From: Turnera subulata
Taxonomy: Eukaryota; Streptophyta; Magnoliopsida; Malpighiales; Passifloraceae
Direction of reading: 5' to 3'
Length of the DNA stretch: 64,000 nucleotides
Assembly (NCBI GenBank): GCA_028386065.3
Contig: JAKUCV010003070.1
Coordinates: 31,048-95,047 of the forward strand
In this document: positions 7,720 to 19,393 of the stretch, in pieces
Numbering within the stretch: position 1 is the stretch's first letter
Layout: every line of letters starts with the position of its first letter
Program-made: the position numbers and the translations under genes
Notes under the pieces: generated by a model
The model's database searches: none
What the model was told of the DNA's origin: nothing
Seen by the model: the letters and a program-made list of their open reading frames with translations, nothing else

Positions 7720-10700
7720 TGTAACGCCCCGGTTTTCCGTTTTTGGATTTATAAAGAAAATTCCGAATTTCGGTAATGGAAATAAAATTAACTTATTTCC
7801 CCTTCGGATTTATTAATTTTAAGCGGTAATATGTCGCTTTTGAGCTTTGTCTGACGTAAAACGAGTTTCGGAATGAAACGCGGCGTTTAACGTAGTTTCG
7901 GTTTAAACTACGTCGTTTTGGGGTTTTTTTTTTAAAAAAAAAAGGGTCAACCTGGCGGGTTGACCCAGCCAAACCAGACGACACGTCGTCTGCCTGGCTA
8001 GGTCAGGCCCAGCACAGGCGCGCGCCCTCTTTCCCTTCTTCTTTTTTCTTTCGTTTTCTTTTCTCCTTCAACCTTTCTTTTCTTTCTGCCCATTGCTCCC
8101 CCACCTAGCCGTCGCCGCCTCAACGGCCTTGTCCCCCACTACCTCCCTCAACGGTTTGATTCTCCACCATCTTCACCTCTTCTCTTCTTCATCTTTTTCT
8201 TTTCTTCTTCCCTCCAATCCATTCCTGCAACCCCTCACGCCTTCTCTTTTCTCTTCCAATTTCTTTCTTCCCTTCCTCAACTCTCGTCACCGCCACCACC
8301 CGTCAGCCTCGTTCTCTCTCGCTCCTTAGCCGCCGCCACCTATCGTCACGCTGTCCCGCCACCGAAACGAGTGGGGAGGTCTTTGGGCTCGACGCGATGC
8401 AGGATCCCGGGCGCAGCCGCGACGAGCAGTTGCCGCCGTTCGCCTTCCTGGGTTGCTGTGGTGGTGTTTGGGCGGCGGGCATTTCGGTTTGGTCGTTACG
8501 GGTTGTCTCCGGGCAGACGTCACCGGTGTGCTGAGGGTGTATTGGTACCGGCGGGCCGTGCGCGTGGCGGGATTGTTGTCTCGGACGGAAGAGGGCAGTG
8601 GATTGCACAGAACCAGTGTTGCAGGTCCCTTCTGGCAGTGGAGGTTCCAACCCCGGTAAGACTTTCTGCAGCCACCCTCCTTTAACTCGTTCTATTGTTG
8701 GTTGTTGAATTGGATCTTTGGAGATTGTATGTTGAGATGGGTGGTGGGCTCGGTGAATGCGTGGAGGGGGAATTGATGTGGTCGGATTTTTGACACGGGA
8801 TGACGATGGGTTTGAAGGTGGTATGTTGCTGAGGGTTCTGATTTCTTTTGGTGGCAGGGTGGCGTTCAATTCCAGCAGGGGGCTACGGGTCGAGTTCTGT
8901 GCTATACTTTCTCTTTCGGTAAGAATCCGGCACCTTAGTCCTTTTGTTGGTTTGACGTTTATGGGCTGTTGTTGTTGAATTGGTTGTTCTTGGGTCCTGG
9001 CAGAGTTGATGTTTTGTTTCTGGCAGTCCGGTGAAATTCCGGCGCAGTGACCGGAATCCGGCGAACGTGTACTGTTCCGACGAGGGCTCAGGAATTTTCC
9101 GACGAAGGCTCGAATTCTGTCCAACGACATATATTTCTTGCTTAGACGGTATAATCCTTTGTTTTGTCTCGGTTTTTTCGTGTACTTGAATTTTGAATTA
9201 TTTATCGAAATATACATTTATTTTTATTAAATGAATTGCGGTTTACCGAGAGCGGAGAGTTAGAGTGTGTGGCCGGGAGAACTTACCGACACGTAGAGAA
9301 TTTAGGCCGATTAATCTTGGGCTCAGGATGGCTTTAGGACGGTTTTAGGAAAAACCGAGCCCAGGCCCAATAACCTCAATTTGAAGCTTAGGATGTTTAA
9401 TTGGACTTAAAGTTACGGACTTAGGACCTAATCACGGATAATTAAACTCACGGATATTAAGAACGGGCTCGAAGCCCAATTTCATAATCGGTAAAATATG
9501 GACGTAAGGAAGTGGGCCCTCGGCCCGGAAATTGTGATTAAGGATTTAGTGGGCTTTAGGCCCGAGAACCGTTAATGAACTTAAAACGATGAACCTTAGA
9601 TCCCTAATCATTGGAGTTATGGAAGAAGAAAATATCCTTTTGGACTTAGACCCGGAAATCTTATAATTTGATAGTTAGGGTCGGGAGTTACTCGATTAGA
9701 GCATATCTTAGCATACATACACGTTTTACTCCTAAAATTGGTTTCGTGATTATATTATGTACCGGTATTCAGGCACGGGAGCTACCTCGGGAGCTGTGGA
9801 CTCAGACTCGGGAAGAAGTCATAATCTGCATTTTGAGGTGACATTACAAGTCTTTTTATATATGTTTTGTGAAAGCATGTTGGTGTGGTTTGTTTGTTTA
9901 CTTGCCTTGTTTGCTACATGCGCTGATTGGAATTGTATACCTGATTGTTCTCACATGCCTAATTTCTGTAGGAAACACTGCTATGAAATATAACATGTAA
10001 TATGCTTTGGTGATAGTGTATGGTTATGGGCCTTCGGCCCGGATGATACAGGGACACATACAATTCACATTTTCCTGAAAGACATAATGTATATCAACGG
10101 AAATGTAAAAACGTAATTAAGAATAAAATACTAAATTCTACTGTGTATCGGTTGGTAGCCCCGAGGGAGGGTTGGGTACCCTCGGGTCACATTATGCTGT
10201 TTAGCATGCCCAGGGGATGTAGGTGCACCCCTGGAAGACTTACACCGGTTAGGTGTGTCTGAGTGCACCCTCAGGTAGCTAGCGGCCACTCGAGATTTTT
10301 CAGTGGTTTTTGGCCTCAGAATCTACCCCTTCTGAGGTTCGACATTTGGGTTTCACACCCTGATCTGATCAGATGTGCTACCGAGACTTGACTCACAGTA
10401 GAGGGCCCATAATAATAAAAAATAATAAATGTAACAATATAATAATGCATTGAAACTAACTAATCAGAACAATGACACAATAAGATGTTTATGTGTTGGT
10501 GTGTGATTCTGATTTGCTTGTATGCTGTACTTGTGCTCGTGAGGTACTCACCCTACGAGCATGACTTCACTTTCATGTATATTTAGACTTTTAATGTTCA
10601 CTGAGTAGGCGACTAACATAATCGCCACCGTTGTTTTACAGACTTTAGTTAGCGTGCTGTCCCACTTACACTATCGACTCGGAGTTCAGACACCGACATT

Positions 10701-11080
10701 TCAGCAGGTAGTTGTGCATCATCTCTCGGTAGGATCCATAGGGCCATATGCATGTTATTTTCTACCTTGATTTTTATTATTACTTTCACCTTCCGCTGTA
10801 TGAGTAATAACTCGAGATGTCATAAATGTTTTACAATTATATCGGCGGTTTGCCGGAGTTTAATTTTGTGATATTATTTCGGCGTGATGCCATGGTGGCT
10901 TACAACTTGATAAGCCGGTTGATCTCATTTATTTTTATGACATCTCGTTATTAATAAATTTTTATGGAAAATGTTTGTAAACTGAGGCATCGGTATTCGT
11001 ATCCCGGGTTTCAAGAGTATTTTGGTCATTCTTTTTTTTAAAATATTTTATTTTATTAAATTGGGATACGGGCTCCCACA
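7720..11080 (+). repeat. 3' LTR of the Tekay/Del-type element
   Basis: TGTAACGCCCCGG to GGGCTCCCACA, about 3.36 kb, long as is usual for Tekay/Del. It holds a pyrimidine-rich block (8030-8330), CpG-rich DNA (8330-8680) and a G/C block with GGTAGCCCCGAGGGAGGG (10145-10200). Several ORFs fall inside (for example 304 codons on minus, 8303-9217), but they show no domain and are Pro/Arg-rich, as expected for chance frames in GC-rich DNA. The element is annotated on the plus strand from gag direction. Confidence 0.85.
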
Positions 11081-12029
11081 TGCCCGGATTTGAGGTGTGG
11101 GAGGTGCTCCAAAATGACGTCGTCTCGTGCCGAAACGATGTCGTTTTAGCTAGTTGGGTGGACACGTCAAATCCACCTGTCTGTGTGCGCTCCGTATGCT
11201 ACCAACCCGGATTCTTACCCAACCAACCGAAACCAAACCTGACCCTTATTCGGTTTGAATTAAAAAAAAACTACCAACCTAATTTAATTATTTATTTAAT
11301 CATTTTTTTTCTTTAATTTTTAAAAAATTTTTAACAAGATAAATCTTAATTTTTAATTAATTTCCTTTAAAGAAGAAATATTTCATTTTTTTAGAATTCC
11401 AATCAAAAATATAAACGGATGAGTTCTCCAACTATATCTCTTTCAAAAAAAAAAAATTCTCCAACTCAATCTATACTAAAAATTCTCCTCAACAAAACTA
11501 GGAACCATTTTTTTTCCAAAAAAAATAATAAAGCAACATGAAATTGACCCCTCACCGTCGGCCCTTTCCATCACCACCATCATCCCCACACCCTCTTCTC
11601 AAACACCCACCACCACCATCACCCCCACACCCTCTTCTCAAACACTCACCACCACCATCATAGACCACCACAACCCTCTTCAAACACCCACCAAAAATCC
11701 CGTATCAATCTCCAACAAGACGCACAACAAATGGATATCGATCTCCAACAAGACGCACAACGATGGAGGCTCGAATCGGGGCGGCGACGGAGTTCAGAGG
11801 AGGATTGGTTGAACGAGGCTGGGGGAGGGGGAGATTCCGACACGTCTTGTGGTGGTTGGCGTGGCCGGCGACGTCAGTGGAGGCGCGGACAGGCAAGGCT
11901 TGACTCGGCGACGATGGAGATTTCATGGTGTGTTGGTGGTGGCTTGATTTCATGGTCTCGATCTAGGCTTGAGGCTGGCGGTCTTCCTGTGGGTATGGTG
12001 AATTGGGATTGATAGAGGAGGGAGGGTGA

Positions 12030-12450
12030 ATTGATGTATTTGATTTTTTTGATTTTTTTATTGAATACGCCATTAAAGGGGAGTAAATTCAGTGGGTTGA
12101 ATTGATGATATTTGATTTTTTTGGTTTTCTATAACTGATTTAGTAAGCCATTAAAAGGCGAGTAAATAGATGGAGAGTAAATCTTGTATGATTTTTGATT
12201 TTTTTTTGTCAATAAGCCATTACAAGGGGAGTAAATTTCGTATGATATTTAATTGTTTTTGGTTTTTTTTATAACTGATTCAATAATAAGCCATTAAAAG
12301 GGGAATAAATTTCGTATGATATTTATTTTTTTATTTTCTACAACTGATTTAATAAGCCATTAAAAGGGGAGTAAATTTTTGATTTTTTTTTTGGCAACTG
12401 ATTCAATAAGCCAATAAGATATTAACGAGGAGTTAATTTCGTTAAAAAAT
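12030..12450. repeat. AT-rich tandem repeats inside MULE copy A
   Basis: Five or six imperfect units with the core ATAAGCCATTAAAAGGGGAG, then TAAAT..TATGAT and T-runs, recur every 60-80 bp. A separate short tandem duplication (GGATCCAGT..TTTCTCTAGA..CTTACAATTTTTT) lies at about 12491-12582. Confidence 0.75.
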
Positions 12451-12977
12451 GGATAAGAAAAACTTAAGCAACAAATTTCGGTGAAAAAGTAGGATCCAGT
12501 ATTTATTTTTTTCTCTAGAATCTTACAATTTTTTAGGATCCAGTGTTTATTTATTTTTTCTCTAGATTCTTACAATTTTTTGGTTTTAAAAAACTGAATT
12601 TATGGAGTACACAAAATAATAGAATAAAAGAAAAAAAACAACAAAAATTATTCACTGGGTTTTTGGGAAACCATCGAGTTTTTGGTTGGTTGGGTAAAGA
12701 ACCCGTGTTGGTAGCATGTGGAGCCCACAAAGACACATGGATCCGACGTGTCCACCTAGCCTTCTAAAACGACGTCGTTTTGGCACAACACTACGTCATT
12801 TTGGAGCACCTTCCAAGCCTCAAATCCGGGCAGCCCTCCACGTCAGCAGGTACCTGACCGGGGGATCACGTCTGGCCTGCCCATGCAAAGTCGGGGTACC
12901 TGCCCGGCCAAAAAAAATGTCGGGGTACCAAATTGGCCAAACCACTAAACATTGGGACCCAAAAAACCCAAAAACCC

Positions 12978-14577
12978 TTTGAGCATACTAAGGTGATTCC
13001 AACAAAAGAGCGCCATTAGTGATTCTCCATTGATAGAGGAAGAATCAGATGAAGAAGAGGTTTCGACCCAAGAACCCTCGCAGTAGATGGATTCAATTGT
13101 CGTTCGAAGAGCAAGACGAGAAATTCAAAAACCAGAATGTCTTATTGAAGCGGTGGCTTATGCACTTGCAGTCATTGATGATGTTCCTTGTACTTTTTTA
13201 GAAGCCATTCAAAGTTCTGAAAGTAGCAGATGGAAAGATGCAATAGAGGAAGAAATGAAATCTCTTCAGAAGAACAAGACATGAAAGTTGACACAACTAC
13301 TGAAGGAAAAGAAGGCAATTAGATGCAAATAGGTATTTGCTAAAGAAGAAGGATTTCCTGATAAGAATAATATTCGCTACAAGGCAAGATTGGTGGCTAA
13401 AGGCTACGCTCAGAAGGAAGGAATTGATTATAATGAGGTATTTTCTCTAGTTGTTAAACATTCCTCTACTAGAATTTTGTTGGCCTTGGTAGCACAATTA
13501 AATTTGGAGCTAGCTCAACTTGATGTGAAGACCAGTTCTTACACGGTGACTTGAAGGAGAAAATCTATATGTCTCAGCCAAATGGCTACAAAGCTGCTAG
13601 TAAAGAAAATTAGTAGTGTAAACTAGACAAGTCGTTGTACAGATTGAAGCAATCACCTAGACAGTAATACAAACGATTTGACAAGTTTATGATGGGCCAG
13701 AAGTACCCAAGAAGCAAATACGACCAATGTGTGTACGTATTTGAGCAGATTTCAAGATAGGTCCTACATCTACCTACTCTTATACGTTGATGAGAAGCTG
13801 ATAGCAACAAAGAGCCAAATTGAAATTGACAAGTTAAAGGCTCAATTGAGTAAAGAGTTCCAGATGAAGGATTTGGGAGAAGCCAAAAAGATTCTCGGCG
13901 TAGAGATAATTAGGGACAAGGAGAGAGAGGAAAGCTTTGGCTGACACAAAAGCAGTATTTGAAAAAAGTACTACAATGTTTTGGATGAAAGAACAGTCAA
14001 AACCTGTAGGTACACCGCTTGCTCCTCATTTGAAACTTAGTAGCCAGTTATCTCCACAGACTGATGAGGAACGAGAATATATGGCAAAAGTCCCATATGC
14101 TAATACAGTTGGAAGATTGATGTATGCAATGGTGTGTACGAGACCTGATATTTCACAAGCTGTTAGTGTTGTGAGCAGATACATACATGATCCTAGCAGA
14201 GGTCATTGACAAGTTGTGAAATGGATCTTTCGGTATATCAAAGATACGGTAGATTTTGGCTTAGTGTTTGAGCAGGATAAATCACTTGGTCAAAGCATAA
14301 TTGGATATTGTGATTTTGACTGTGCAGGAGATTTGGTCAAAGCATAGTTGGATATTGTGATTCTGACTGGAAGTCTACTTTACAGTCAACAATGGCTTTG
14401 TCTACAACAGAGGCAAAGTATATGGATATTATAGAAGCTGTAAAAAAGGCAATTTCGCTTCATAGGCTGCTAAAAGACTTGGGAGTTGGTCAGAAACAAC
14501 TTGTGTTATATTCTGACAGTTAGAGTGCTATTCATTTAGCAAAGAATCAAGTCTTTCATGCACAAACGAAGCATATC
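12978..14577 (+). pseudogene. Copia reverse transcriptase and RNase H remnant
   Basis: The copia frame resumes with EHTKVIPTKE, then an RR..REIQKP linker, WKDAIEEEMKSL, RYKARLVAKGYAQ and GIDYNEVFS. The RT palm motif is altered (LLLYVDEK in place of the usual YVDD) at about 13770-13800. The QMKDLGEAKKILGVEI and PYANTVGRLMYAMVCTRPDI blocks follow, then RNase H (VFHAQTKHI) up to 14577. There are many stops and frameshifts, and a 40-bp internal duplication around 14285-14360. It cannot be active. Confidence 0.85.
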
Positions 14578-16407
14578 TGTGAACACCCGACCCACAAGTT
14601 TTCCACTAAAATTGGGTTTTAAGCATACTTGAACCTTGAATTGATGAGATGATTCAATCCTAGGATTAAGAAATGCCGAGAATTTAACTTAGTGGAAATA
14701 ATGTATTTTGGTAATTTGGACCCTTATGTATTTGAATGCTAGGATTAATGAGATGATTTAATCTTAGGATAAAATATATATCAAGGTTTATACTAAAATA
14801 TGTTTTATTCCATTACTTGGGCCTTTTATTTATGTTTAACCCGATTATATTGAGATGATTATTTCTGGGTTAAAGATAGGTTAAAGGGGCCCAAGTTAAC
14901 AGATTCTCCAGAGTTTGATTAGCCCATTAACACAATTCTTGCAGGTTAATTTTAGCTCTGATTTTCGTGGAAAATCAGATTTAAATCATCATTTAATTAG
15001 ATTTTGTGTTTTTGGCATGATTTTGCTCAAAATGGGTGTCAATGTGTAATCAATCAATTAGGGAGTGATTTAGGGGAGTAATAATCAAGTAATTGAGTGA
15101 TTCTGGGTTGATTAGGGGTTGATTATGTGGTAGGATCAAATCAAGGTTGAATTAGGGGGATTGGGGGTTCAAAAATGGAAAGAATGGGTGACACGCGGAC
15201 TGTCGGGCGGTCATCTCGCGAAGACCGCCAGGTTCCGACGGACATCCACACATGACCGCGGGCACTGGCGGTTATGCGGCAGATAACCGCCGCCAATGGC
15301 GGTCATCACTTCCCAGATTCGCCCAAATCTCCGATTTTGTTTCTAATTTCGGTCCTACGCACTTTTGGACCAGATTTTCAGGCATAATCTTCACCATTAA
15401 GCAGGTCCATGCCTCTAGGCTTCCCAGAACACTATAAATAGGACCCCTCACACACATTTCAGGGGATCAATCTCTCATTACATACACACACCCCATAAGC
15501 TTTGTTTGTTTGGAGAAACTCTACTTCTCCAAGCCTAGAAACACTTTTAGGGCAGAAATTCTGGAGGAATTTCGTGGGAAAGCATCAAGAAGATAGCCAG
15601 AAAGAGAAGATCAAGAGGGTGGAGCAATCAAAAGCAATCCGAGGCCAAGAAGGTGGGAAATCCGAATAGAAGGACCTGATGCAAGCAGTCTAAAAAAAAA
15701 CATATCTTGAGTTCTAGAAGTCGGATTGTCGTGATCTTGGACTCTCTGGAAAGCTAAGAGGGAGAGATACAACTTTACTGTTGAGACCAGAAGCTTAATC
15801 AGCCATTCGCATTGTCCAAAATCCAGAAGAAGACGACCTATAGATTCTGTCCAACAACCGAGATAAGTGTTCTAACCCTTTTCGATTGCGCACTTTATTG
15901 ATTGCTACTTGCTGGTTATTTGATGATGCTTTTGTGGATTATGTGATTATTGTGATGCTATGTCAAGAACTATATGGGTTTTGAACCCGGTTGTCGGGGT
16001 ACGTAGGTGGTCTCTAGTGGTGGAGACTCAAGCCCAAATATTTTTATTTTTCCTTTTGTTCCGTACCTTCTTCTCCTTCCTCTCCAATTTAATTTTATTA
16101 TTTTTTTTATGTGATTTGGCTCTACACTTGCACACTTGCATAAGGTACACTTGTATTTCATAAATGCACAAGGTTTCGACCCAATACGGATGGGTGCCTA
16201 ACACCTTCCCATCCGTGACGAACCCCCGATCTCATGTTTTTGGTTCGCCATGACCATGTAGCCTAAAGGAGTCACACAAAGGTTTTTCCCAAATTTTGTC
16301 TTTAATAAAATTTGGGTGGCGACTCCATTGACATGGGATTGACCTAAGGAAGAAGGTGAAAAGGAATAAGTGAATAGACCCAAGTAATTTTGGGTCGGGT
16401 ATTCACA
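14578..16407. mobile_element. Solo LTR, 1,830 bp, probably Tat/Ogre-like gypsy
   Basis: It begins TGTGAACACCCGACCC and ends GGGTCGGGTATTCACA, near-perfect inverted ends, and is flanked by the 5-bp duplication ATATC (14573-14577 and 16408-16412). Excising it restores the copia RNase H frame (HI-DVRYHFV). It has a TATAAATA box at about 15432 and GGGTGCCTAACACCTTCCC at about 16190, a block I associate with Tat/Ogre LTRs. No internal region is present, so it is the product of LTR-LTR recombination. No coding capacity. Confidence 0.85.
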
Positions 16408-16412
16408 ATATC

Positions 16413-16678
16413 GATGTTCGGTATCATTTTGTGCAGAAAATTCTTGAAGAGGAGGAGATATTTCTCCAGAAAGTTTTGACTATAGAGAATCTTACAGATA
16501 TGTTAACCAAGGTGGTGACAAGGGCCGAGTTTGAATATTGTTTAGACTTGGTTAATATCCTGCGCTTTTGAGGTGGCGCCAAATGGCGCAAGTTGGAGGC
16601 ACTTTGCGGAGACTGTTCTTTATTTGATTGAGAAGATTTGTACTTGGTAGGATTACAAATAGCACCAAGGTGGAGATT
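16413..16678 (+). pseudogene. End of copia RNase H and polypurine region
   Basis: DVRYHFVQKILEEEEIFLQK, LTDMLTK and FEYCLDLVNILRF are the standard end of copia pol. A stop is followed by the short 3' leader and the purine tract AAGGTGGAGATT, directly before the LTR. Confidence 0.85.
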
Positions 16679-17037
16679 TGTTATATTGTGGTGTTGTATT
16701 TGCTATCCCACATCTATTGGAAGTTGTTCTGGAGTAGGTGTTGAGCTCTATATAAGTAACACCCCCCCTCTCGTTTATGTATCCCAAAAATTTATACTAC
16801 ATTCTCTTCTCTAAATATAAAGAGCAGGCCACAATAGTGGTGCTCCGGAGACGTAGGTAATTATTGGCCGAACTTCATTATCAATTTTCAGGTGTATTCG
16901 TTCCTTGTCTCTTTTATTCAATATTTATTATTCAATATTGAATATTCAATATTCAATATTTATTTGTCGGGTATAAATTGTAAATTATCGGCCAGTTGTT
17001 TGTTGTGATAGGGAAATTATGCGAGTTTTCCGCAACA
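16679..17037 (+). repeat. 3' LTR of the copia element
   Basis: It starts TGTTATATTGTGG right after the purine tract and probably ends TTTTCCGCAACA. It has a TATATAAG box at about 16750 and an AT-palindromic run (TTCAATATTGAATATTCAAT) at about 16930. The right end is inferred from the CA terminus. No partner LTR exists in the window for comparison. Confidence 0.7.
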
Positions 17038-17059
17038 TTTATGTCAATTTTTGGTAGCA

Positions 17060-17290
17060 GAAAATAGTTAGACTCTAACAAGTGCATTTCTAGTAGTGTG
17101 ATAACAAAATAACAGTTAGAGATGAACCAAGGGACCTCGATCGCCACCTTGTTCTTGTCCTCTTCTTTCTCAAACTGAGGAACTTCAAAGCTTCCTTCAC
17201 ATGGGAAACTGTCGTTGATATTATTGTACGATGTAAACACAGGGAAAAGACCACGAGTTTGGTTTTTGGCATATTTGGTCATCCATGAAT
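17060..17290 (-). pseudogene. Possible host exon fragment truncated by the copia LTR
   Basis: On the minus strand an open stretch reads WMTKYAKNQTRGLFPVFTS, then CEGSFEVPQFEKEEDKN. Its composition looks like a host protein rather than transposon pol, but I do not recognise the family. It runs toward the outer edge of the copia LTR, so a gene may have been interrupted. The evidence is only compositional. Confidence 0.2.
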
Positions 17291-17739
17291 CCCATGTTTC
17301 TTAGAAGCTCTGATTTTGTGCTGAAACAGGGGAATGCTAAATAGCATCCTTGAAGCATAAAGTGGTAGGTGAACGAATATCTCTCTCCTTCTTTTTCTTT
17401 CTTTTTTTAAATAATATTTATAAAAGAAAACGTAGAAGAATGTCATCTTGAAGCTGCTGGCGTTGATATATGCTTTGACAGATAAAAGTCCAGAGACATC
17501 CATCCATCCATCCATATTTCAAGAATCAAGCCCTGTAATAATACACAGCTTCTATACAGAAACATTCAAGTAAGCATTTGAGCATGCATTTATGGGTTAC
17601 AACTTTTTCTGGGGTAATAAAAAGGCGTTAAATCAAATGGCACACATCGAATGCAAAATAGATTACAAAGCTATATGTGTCGTGCATGGGAGACCGTGTG
17701 GAACCTACTGTGGATAAATAAATAAGACAAGTATTACTT

Positions 17740-17935
17740 GGTAATGTCTCAAGCTAGAGGGAGCGCCGATTTGGCGAGGGCATCCCCCACAATATTTGCT
17801 TCACCGTTTGTGATGCGATATGACTATATACCGACAGATACACGAGCGCTGGAGAAATTCACGAATGCAAAGCTAGGCCTAGGAATGGGAGATTCTCCAA
17901 CCAGTTTGCTGTGGAGAAACATATCTGTTATCTGA
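17740..17935 (-). pseudogene. LINE-type RNase H tail fragment
   Basis: The minus-strand reading gives YRITNGEANIVGDALAKSAL, matching the conserved end of plant LINE-borne RNase H (REANxxADxLAxxAL). It is short, with stops on both sides. Confidence 0.45.
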
Positions 17936-18779
17936 GTCAATTACTCAATTTCGAGATGGGTAATGCCCACTTATCCTTTTAATTTTAACTTTTAGAGTAT
18001 CTATTATTTAGGCGCATAAATAAAAAAAGGGGAAAAAAATCTACTCTTTTAGTAAGTTATGTTTTGTAAACCCACTCTCAAACAGATCTCCTGAACTCGG
18101 CCTTTTTTTTGGTTTGTTTAGGAGTTAGGACTATTAAGTATAATTTCTTTTTTTAACAGGAGCAAAGACACAATCTCTCTTTTTTTTTTTTTTGGTGGGG
18201 GATTTCTTTCTCCATCCTCCTCCTTTTAGTTTAGAGGATGTGTTGTGGAGGGGTTAATTACATTTTGACCCCCTGAATTCCAGTTTATTTTTGACTCACC
18301 TCCTGAACTTTTTTTTCATCAATCGACCACCTGAACTCTCAATTTCATGCAATTGACCCCCTCCGTCCATGGCCAGATGGATTCCGTCACCTAGTCTAAC
18401 GGAATACTAGGATGAATGACACGTGGCAGCATCGAAACCGTTCAATAATTATTTATTTTTTAACTAAAAAAACGAAATAAAAATATTTATATATAAAAAA
18501 ATAACTGTTTAATAATTTGGTTTATTTTTCTTTTTACCAATAAAAATATAAAATAAAAATATTTATCAAAATAGAAAATCTTCTTCTTCCCCACAGTCCA
18601 ACACCATTCGCCACCATCAATCCCACCAGCCAAACCAACAAAACACCATTCGCCACCATCAATCCCACCAGCCGAACCAACAACCCCAACAACAAACCAC
18701 CAATCCGTTACCACAACACACAACAACCCAAACGGATTGTCCTCAACATAAGCCACAATGGTTCAATCGAACCCACAAT

Positions 18780-19334
18780 TCAAAAGAGAAGGAAGCAACC
18801 TTGACTTACCCGACCAAAGACGACGGCGACACCACTTGTCGGGCTTCTCACGCGCGTCCCTCTTCCCCAGTTGCAGCTGCGGCGACGACGTATAGAAGAG
18901 ATGAGGGAGATCTTGGAGCGGGGGTAGAAGGGGAGGACATGGTGGATGGCGGCGATCTGCGACTGAGGGGTTGGAGGCGAGGGAAGGGAGGAAGCCATTG
19001 GAGTCCCTCCTCACCAGTTGCAGCTGCGGCGGCGACGTATGGAAGAGATGAGGGAGATCTTGGAGCGGGGGTAGAAGGGAAGGACATGGTGGATGGCGGC
19101 GATGAGCTTTGCGACTGAGGGGTTGGAGGCGAGGGAGAGGAGGAAGCCGTTGGGGATGGAGAGTAGGAGGGAGGCGTTGGTGTAGGAGAAGGGTCGGATT
19201 ATGGCCAGGGTGAGGTTTGGGAGGCAGAGGTGGTGGATGGCGGCGGTGAGCTCTGCCATGGGGGGAGGGGCGGGCGCGGCTGGTGATGAACTGGGTGGAG
19301 GGAAGGTGGTGTGTGGTGGTGGGGTTGGGAACAT
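18780..19334 (-). pseudogene. Captured fragment of a GH17 endo-1,3-beta-glucosidase gene
   Basis: The minus strand from the ATG at 19334 encodes a Pro-rich lead, then LPNLTLAIIRPFSYTNASLL, LSIPNGFLLSLASNPSVA, and HVLPFYPRSKISLIS. These are the conserved N-terminal strands of plant GH17 beta-1,3-glucanases (RLPNP...IRAFSYTNTSLLLSIPN...VLPFYP...ISLISVGN), enzymes that cut callose in cell walls and defence. About 147 bp of it is tandemly duplicated (18870-19012 and 19017-19160). The catalytic glutamates of the family lie further on and are absent. An ORF of 142 codons (19011-19439) is open but includes TIR-proximal sequence. No function is expected beyond a possible chimeric transcript or small RNA. 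Confidence 0.75.
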
Positions 19335-19393
19335 GGAAGGAAAGGTTTTTTTTTTTAATTTGCATGTGTATTTTTTTGAAAAAAAGAATTGTC

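Larger units (their letters stand above)
2610..11080 (+). mobile_element. Tekay/Del-type Ty3/gypsy LTR retrotransposon, gag only, no pol
   Basis: It begins TGTAACGCCCCGG, ends GGGCTCCCACA, and is flanked by the 5-bp duplication TGCCC (2605-2609 and 11081-11085). The 3' LTR is about 3.36 kb, preceded by a purine tract AAGGTGGGTAGAAC and by FEDEIL-like pol end sequence (CGAGGACGAAATTC), as in chromovirus Tekay/Del elements. The 5' LTR is cut to 320 bp and joined to gag. Protease, RT and integrase are absent. In their place lies an antisense module (3741-7227). This resembles gag-only non-autonomous elements described in plants, but internal deletion of an autonomous copy is equally possible. 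Confidence 0.85.
2460..12977. mobile_element. Mutator-like element copy A, split by a gypsy retrotransposon
   Basis: The left end GGGTTTTTGGGTTTTTTGGG at 2460 matches, in inverted orientation, the right end CCCAAAAAACCCAAAAACCC at 12977. The terminal repeat continues inward through the GGCCGGGCAGGTACCCCGA and GGGCAGGCCAAACGT segments. It is interrupted at 2610 by a gypsy element and resumes at 11081. Without that insertion the element is about 2 kb. The interior (11250-12640) has CpG-rich sequence around 11640-12010, possibly captured host DNA, and AT-rich tandem repeats, but no transposase. Two relatives in the window have 9-10 bp TSDs, the Mutator signature. This copy has no clear TSD although the copia frame resumes immediately on both sides. 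Confidence 0.75.
1645..17037 (+). mobile_element. Decayed Ty1/copia (Tork-like) retrotransposon, split by two insertions
   Basis: The pieces read in order on the plus strand: gag and C-terminal integrase (1649-2459), reverse transcriptase and RNase H (12978-14577), the RNase H end (16413-16600), a purine-rich tract, and a 3' LTR (16679-17037). The frame from 2459 continues at 12978, and that from 14577 continues at 16413, so the large elements between are later insertions. Protease and most of the integrase are missing, no 5' LTR was found, and stops are frequent. The RARLVAKGYAQKEGIDYNEVF-type block (here KARLVAKGYAQ, GIDYNEVF) supports Ty1/copia, and Tork is my best lineage guess. Confidence 0.85.

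Noticed and set aside
8303..9217. 304-codon minus-strand ORF as a gene
   Set aside because: It lies inside the gypsy 3' LTR, is Pro/Arg-rich, has no domain, and overlaps open frames on the other strand, as chance ORFs do in GC-rich DNA.
18801..19118. Plus-strand Gly/Asp-rich repeat ORF as a protein
   Set aside because: It is the antisense of the captured GH17 fragment and its tandem copy. The minus strand gives recognisable family motifs.
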